Source: CAMPJU01 sp046566095
GTDB taxonomy: Bacteria; Pseudomonadota; Gammaproteobacteria; Xanthomonadales; Xanthomonadaceae
Direction of reading: 5' to 3'
NCBI GenBank assembly: GCA_046566095.1
Contig: JBKHXI010000037.1
Coordinates: forward strand, 1-7,518
Length of the DNA stretch: 7,518 bases
Shown: positions 5,122 to 7,518 of the stretch, piece after piece
Layout: each line of letters opens with the position of its first letter
Position numbering within the stretch: the first letter of the stretch is position 1
The notes under the pieces: generated by a model
The model's input: the letters and a program-made list of their open reading frames with translations, nothing else
Told to the model about the DNA's origin: nothing
Databases searched by the model: none
Translations under genes and position numbers: made by a program

Positions 5122-5892
5122 TCAGGCGTCGAGGTCGATCCAGACCGGCGTGTGGTCGCTCGGGCGCTCCCAGCCGCGCGGTTCCAGGTCGATTCCGGCG
5201 GCGCGGCAGCGGTCGCGCAGCGCCGCGCCGACCAGCACCAGGTCGATGCGCAGGCCCCAGCCGCGCCGGAACGCGGCCAGCCGGTAGTCCCACCAGCTGT
5301 AGTAGCCGCCCTCGTCGTGGTGCAGGCGGAACCCGTCGTGCAGGCCCAGTTCGAGCAGCGCGGCCAGCGCCTCGCGTTCCGGCGTCGAGCACAGGATCTT
5401 CTCGTGCCAGCGCTTCGGGTCGTGGACGTCGCGGTCGTCGGGGGCGATGTTGAAGTCGCCGAGCACGACCAGTTGCGGGTGGTCGCGCAGTTCCCGCGCC
5501 AGCCACGCGCGCACCGCCGCCAGCCAGCGCAGCTTGTAGGCGAACTTCTCGCTGCCCACCGCCTCGCCGTTGACCACGTACAGGTTGACGATCCGCACGC
5601 CGCCCACGCCGGCGGCGATCACCCGCTTCTGCGGATCCTCGAAGCCGGGGATCGCGGTGAGGCATTCGCCGGCGAACGGCGTGCGGCTGAGCAGGGCCAC
5701 GCCGTTGTAGGTCTTCTGCCCGCAGAAGGCGCTGTGGTAGCCGGCCTCCAGCAGCGCCTGGCGCGGGAAGCGGTCGTCCTCGAGCTTGGTCTCCTGCAGG
5801 GCCACCACGTCCGGCGCGGCCTGCTCCAGCCAGCGCAGCAGGTGCGGCAGGCGCACGTTGAGCGAGTTGACGTTCCAGCTGGCGATCCTCAT
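5122..5892 (-). CDS. xthA: Exodeoxyribonuclease III (AP endonuclease, XthA)
   Basis: XthA is a Mg-dependent base-excision-repair enzyme that cuts 5' of abasic sites and degrades duplex DNA 3'-5'. The 256-residue product is close to the E. coli length (268) and spans the whole endonuclease/exonuclease/phosphatase fold. Key residues are present: N7 in WNVNSLNVR, metal ligand E34 in QETKLED, YVVNGE (105-110), catalytic D146 and N148 in GDFNIAPDDRDVHDPKRW (145-162), YYSWWDYR (197-204), LRIDLVLV (214-221) and the catalytic pair D246-H247 in RPSDHTPVW. The ATG at 5892-5890 begins directly with the conserved MRIASWNVNS. It has no Shine-Dalgarno, but TACACT lies 7 nt upstream, suggesting a leaderless mRNA. 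It converges with the glsB-like gene and diverges from the carbonic anhydrase gene across 223 bp. Confidence 0.97.
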   Translation of the reverse strand: MRIASWNVNSLNVRLPHLLRWLEQAAPDVVALQETKLEDDRFPRQALLEAGYHSAFCGQKTYNGVALLSRTPFAGECLTAIPGFEDPQKRVIAAGVGGVRIVNLYVVNGEAVGSEKFAYKLRWLAAVRAWLARELRDHPQLVVLGDFNIAPDDRDVHDPKRWHEKILCSTPEREALAALLELGLHDGFRLHHDEGGYYSWWDYRLAAFRRGWGLRIDLVLVGAALRDRCRAAGIDLEPRGWERPSDHTPVWIDLDA

Positions 5893-5899
5893 GGGGCGC

Positions 5900-5905
5900 A
5901 GTGTA
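5900..5905 (-). promoter_or_regulatory. -10-like box TACACT 7 nt before the xthA ATG
   Basis: The minus strand reads TACACT, then GCGCCCC, then ATG. There is no Shine-Dalgarno in the interval. The placement suggests transcription beginning at the start codon. No clear -35 is seen. Confidence 0.45.
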
Positions 5906-5994
5906 GCGGCCGCGCCGTCCGCGCCCGCACTGCGCCGCCGGCTGCCGAGCCGGATCCGGGTTCCGTCCCGCGCACGACGCCCGCCCCCACTGTC

Positions 5995-6053
5995 GTTCCG
6001 AACGAAGTGAGGAACCTGCTTTCCTGCGGAACCTGCCTCCCTGCAGGTCCCGC
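5995..6053. repeat. Dispersed-repeat-like segment with two inverted repeats
   Basis: GTTCC (5995-5999) and GGAAC (6011-6015) flank GAACGAAGTGA, a layout I recognise as a widespread intergenic repeat type. A second hairpin pairs 6026-6036 with 6043-6053 (10 of 11 bp, core ACCTGC/GCAGGT). GGAACCTGC occurs twice (6011 and 6028). It lies in the divergent xthA/carbonic anhydrase spacer; no gene is supported there. Confidence 0.5.
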
Positions 6054-6103
6054 GCCCCCGGGACGGTCTGTGTGCGGAGGCAGCGCATCCCCACCCGGCA
6101 CAC

Positions 6104-6109
6104 TAGAAT
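6104..6109 (+). promoter_or_regulatory. -10-like box TAGAAT 6 nt before the carbonic anhydrase ATG
   Basis: TAGAAT, GCGGCC, ATG. This is the best match to the TATAAT consensus, with TACAAT of rsmG, and has the same 6-nt gap. No Shine-Dalgarno precedes the ATG at 6116, so a leaderless mRNA is predicted. Confidence 0.55.
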
Positions 6110-6115
6110 GCGGCC

Positions 6116-6658
6116 ATGCCGATGCGCCCCTACCGCGACACCCTGCCCCGCCTCGGCGAACGCGTGTACGTCGACCCGGCCGCGAGCCTGATCGGTGACG
6201 TGGTGCTTGGCGACGACGTCTCGCTGTGGCCGGGCACGGTGGTGCGCGGCGACGTCAACTTCATCCGGATCGGCGCGCGCACCAATGTCCAGGACGGCAC
6301 CGTGGTCCACGTCAGCCACGACGGCCCGCACGCCAAGCTGGGCGGCTTCGCCACGGTGATCGGCGCCGACGTGACCATCGGCCACAAGGCGATCATCCAC
6401 GCCTGCCGGATCGAGGACGCGGTGCTGGTCGGGATGGGCGCGATCGTGCTCGACGGCGCGGTGCTGAGGAAACACGCCTTCGTCGGCGCCGGCGCGCTGG
6501 TGGCGCCGGGCAAGGAGGTCGGCGCCGGCGAGCTGTGGCTGGGCAACCCCGCGAAGAAAGTGCGGATGCTCTCGGACGCGGAGATCGAGGCGCTGTACTA
6601 CTCCGCGCAGCACTACGTGCGCCTGAAGGACGACTACCTCGCCGCCGCGAATCCGTAG
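6116..6658 (+). CDS. Gamma carbonic anhydrase family protein (YrdA/PaaY-like left-handed beta-helix)
   Basis: The 180-residue product is a hexapeptide-repeat trimer-type protein. Repeats run from about residue 23 to 145 (for example IGDVVLGDDVSLWPGTVVRGD and IGHKAIIHACRIEDAVLVGMGAIV). The three zinc-ligand histidines expected of gamma carbonic anhydrases are present at H65 (VVHV), H90 (TIGH) and H95 (IIHA). The C-terminal helix LSDAEIEALYYSAQHYV (152-168) matches the YrdA/PaaY group. CO2 hydration is plausible but many relatives show weak or no activity. The ATG at 6116 was chosen for the adjoining -10-like box; an in-frame ATG at 6122 would remove two residues. The TAG stop is provided by a GTAG palindrome. 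It faces aroE, and in E. coli yrdA is also an aroE neighbour. Confidence 0.92.
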   Translation: MPMRPYRDTLPRLGERVYVDPAASLIGDVVLGDDVSLWPGTVVRGDVNFIRIGARTNVQDGTVVHVSHDGPHAKLGGFATVIGADVTIGHKAIIHACRIEDAVLVGMGAIVLDGAVLRKHAFVGAGALVAPGKEVGAGELWLGNPAKKVRMLSDAEIEALYYSAQHYVRLKDDYLAAANP

Positions 6659-6678
6659 GAGCGCCCCTTGGGCGCGAT
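6655..6678 (+). repeat. GTAG-headed palindromic element (A)
   Basis: GTAGGA is followed by GCGCCC / CTT / GGGCGC and GAT. Its TAG (6656-6658) is the stop codon of the carbonic anhydrase gene. It is a 23-of-24 inverted match to 6695-6718. Confidence 0.85.
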
Positions 6679-6694
6679 TCCCGGGATCCACGGC

Positions 6695-6718
6695 ATCGCG
6701 CCCAAGGGGCGCGCCTAC
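6695..6718 (-). repeat. GTAG-headed palindromic element (B, inverted)
   Basis: On the minus strand it reads GTAGGC, then GCGCCC / CTT / GGGCGC and GAT. One base (A to C in the head) separates it from element A. Confidence 0.85.
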
Positions 6719-6752
6719 GAACCCGTCCATCCGATACGAACCCACCCCGCCC

Positions 6753-6776
6753 GTAGGAGCGGGCCTTGCCCGCGAT
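6753..6776 (+). repeat. GTAG-headed palindromic element (C)
   Basis: GTAGGA is followed by GCGGGC / CTT / GCCCGC and GAT. Head, loop and tail equal those of element A, while both stem arms changed so that pairing is kept. It lies 20 bp before the aroE stop codon on the opposite strand. Confidence 0.8.
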
Positions 6777-6796
6777 GGGCGCCGGGGGCGCGACGC

Positions 6797-7518
6797 TCAG
6801 TCTGCGCTGACCAGGGCCGCGTCGCGTTCGCGCAACTCGGCGTAAATCGCGTCGGTGTCCGGGCGCACGCCGTGCCAGAGCGCGAAGCTCTCGGCCGCCT
6901 GCTCGACCAGCATGCCCAGGCCGTCGATCGCGCGATAGGCGCCGGCCGCGCGCGCCCATGCCAGGAAGCCGATCGCGTCGGCGCCGTAGCTCAGGTCGAC
7001 CGCGGCGCTGCGGAAGCCGACCAGCGATGGCGGCAGCCGCAGCATGTCGCCGTGGCGCACCGCGGCGGTCGCGTTGATCAGCAGCTCGAACTCGCTGAGC
7101 GAGCCCAGGTCCTCCCAGTAGCGCGAATGCACCCGCGAGGGCATGCCCATGGCGTCGGCCAGGGCGTCGGCGCGCTCGGGCGTGCGGTTGACCACCACCA
7201 GTTCGCCGATGCCCGCGTCCAGCAGCGCCGGTGCGATCCCGCGCGCGGCGCCACCGGCGCCCAGCAGCAGGGTCCGTCGCGAGCGCAGGTCCAGGCCGTG
7301 GCGGCCGGTCAGGTCGCGGACCAGGCCGGTGCCGTCGGTGTTGTCGCCGCGCCAGCCGTCGCCGTCGCGGGTCAGGGTGTTGGCCGAGCCGGCGCGCTGC
7401 GCCCGCGGCGCCAGCGCGCTGCACAGCGCCGCGGCCTCGACCTTGTAGGGCTGGGTGACGTTGACCCCGCGCCCGCCGGCGCGCGCGAACGAGGCCAGCG
7501 CGGCGGCGAAGCCCTCGC
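6797..7518 (-). CDS. aroE: Shikimate dehydrogenase AroE (N-terminus cut by window edge)
   Basis: AroE reduces 3-dehydroshikimate to shikimate with NADPH, the fourth step of aromatic amino acid synthesis. The visible 239 codons read in frame from the right edge to TGA 6799-6797. The substrate-binding motif GVNVTQPYK holds the catalytic lysine, and GDNTDGTG holds the catalytic aspartate. The nucleotide loop is GAGGAARG, and VVVNRTPERA carries the NRT pattern typical of NADP preference. LLINAT (AroE SSTP/NAT region) and the C-terminal DGLGMLVEQAAESFALWHG follow. The family is about 270-285 residues, so roughly 35-45 N-terminal residues lie outside the window. A GTG at 7198 is internal and is not the start. 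It converges with the carbonic anhydrase gene, with palindromes between. Confidence 0.97.
   Translation of the reverse strand, partial: EGFAAALASFARAGGRGVNVTQPYKVEAAALCSALAPRAQRAGSANTLTRDGDGWRGDNTDGTGLVRDLTGRHGLDLRSRRTLLLGAGGAARGIAPALLDAGIGELVVVNRTPERADALADAMGMPSRVHSRYWEDLGSLSEFELLINATAAVRHGDMLRLPPSLVGFRSAAVDLSYGADAIGFLAWARAAGAYRAIDGLGMLVEQAAESFALWHGVRPDTDAIYAELRERDAALVSAD

Larger units (their letters stand above)
6655..6718. terminator. Long inverted repeat downstream of the carbonic anhydrase gene, probable terminator
   Basis: Arms 6655-6678 and 6695-6718 pair at 23 of 24 positions around a 16-nt spacer, beginning inside the carbonic anhydrase stop codon. Being between convergent genes it could end transcription from either side. 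No U-tract is present, so termination is inferred from structure alone. Confidence 0.5.

Noticed and set aside
4730..6745. 671-codon open frame on the minus strand over the glsB-like gene, xthA and the carbonic anhydrase gene
   Set aside because: Shadow frame with no recognisable motifs, opposite to or out of frame with three real genes.
7198..7200. GTG at 7198 as the start of aroE
   Set aside because: The frame stays open to the window edge and the upstream part holds the essential NVTQPYK, NTDG and GAGGAA motifs, so the GTG is internal.
1..7518. parS sites, tRNA genes, CRISPR arrays, insertion sequences, toxin-antitoxin or defence genes
   Set aside because: Looked for by motif and layout on both strands; none seen. 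The genes are core housekeeping or metabolic functions.

Overview
This is a very GC-rich window of ordinary bacterial chromosome. It most resembles a gammaproteobacterium of the Xanthomonadaceae (Lysobacter, Luteimonas, Xanthomonas, Stenotrophomonas type). Reasons are the strong GC bias at third codon positions, the rsmG-parA-parB block, a carbonic anhydrase-like gene facing aroE, and short GTAG-headed palindromes of the kind known from Stenotrophomonas and pseudomonads. The genus assignment is inference, since no rRNA gene is present.

Layout. Positions 1-2490 (minus strand) hold the chromosome-maintenance block rsmG > parA > parB. parB runs off the left edge, and parA and parB overlap by ATGA. 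Positions 2500-2582 carry two near-identical GTAG palindromes in inverted orientation. Positions 2579-4606 hold a divergent pair: a Sfp-type 4'-phosphopantetheinyl transferase (minus) and a short acyl/aryl-AMP ligase (plus), separated by 60 bp. Together they look like activating enzymes for a carrier-protein pathway, possibly aryl-polyene/xanthomonadin-like. Positions 4607-5027 hold a GlsB/YeaQ-type small membrane protein preceded by an array of 11-bp-spaced direct repeats. Positions 5043-5091 carry two hairpins between it and the convergent xthA (5122-5892, minus). Positions 5893-6115 are a repeat-bearing spacer. Positions 6116-6658 (plus) encode a gamma-carbonic-anhydrase-family protein, which converges on aroE (6797 to the right edge, minus). 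The 138 bp between them contain three GTAG palindromes.

Main observations. (1) Four genes without a visible Shine-Dalgarno sequence (rsmG, the PPTase gene, xthA, the carbonic anhydrase gene) each have a TANNNT hexamer 6-7 nt before the ATG, which predicts leaderless mRNAs. parA, the AMP ligase gene and the glsB-like gene have Shine-Dalgarno sequences instead. (2) The GTAG palindromes keep their stems paired while stem sequence changes. Two of them supply the TAG stop codon of the preceding gene, and a third contributes the -10-like box of rsmG. (3) The repeat array upstream of the glsB-like gene looks like a site for an OmpR/PhoB-type response regulator. I found no tRNA, rRNA, CRISPR array, insertion sequence, defence system or prophage, and no clearly new multi-gene system. 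No gene-free stretch exceeds 300 bp.
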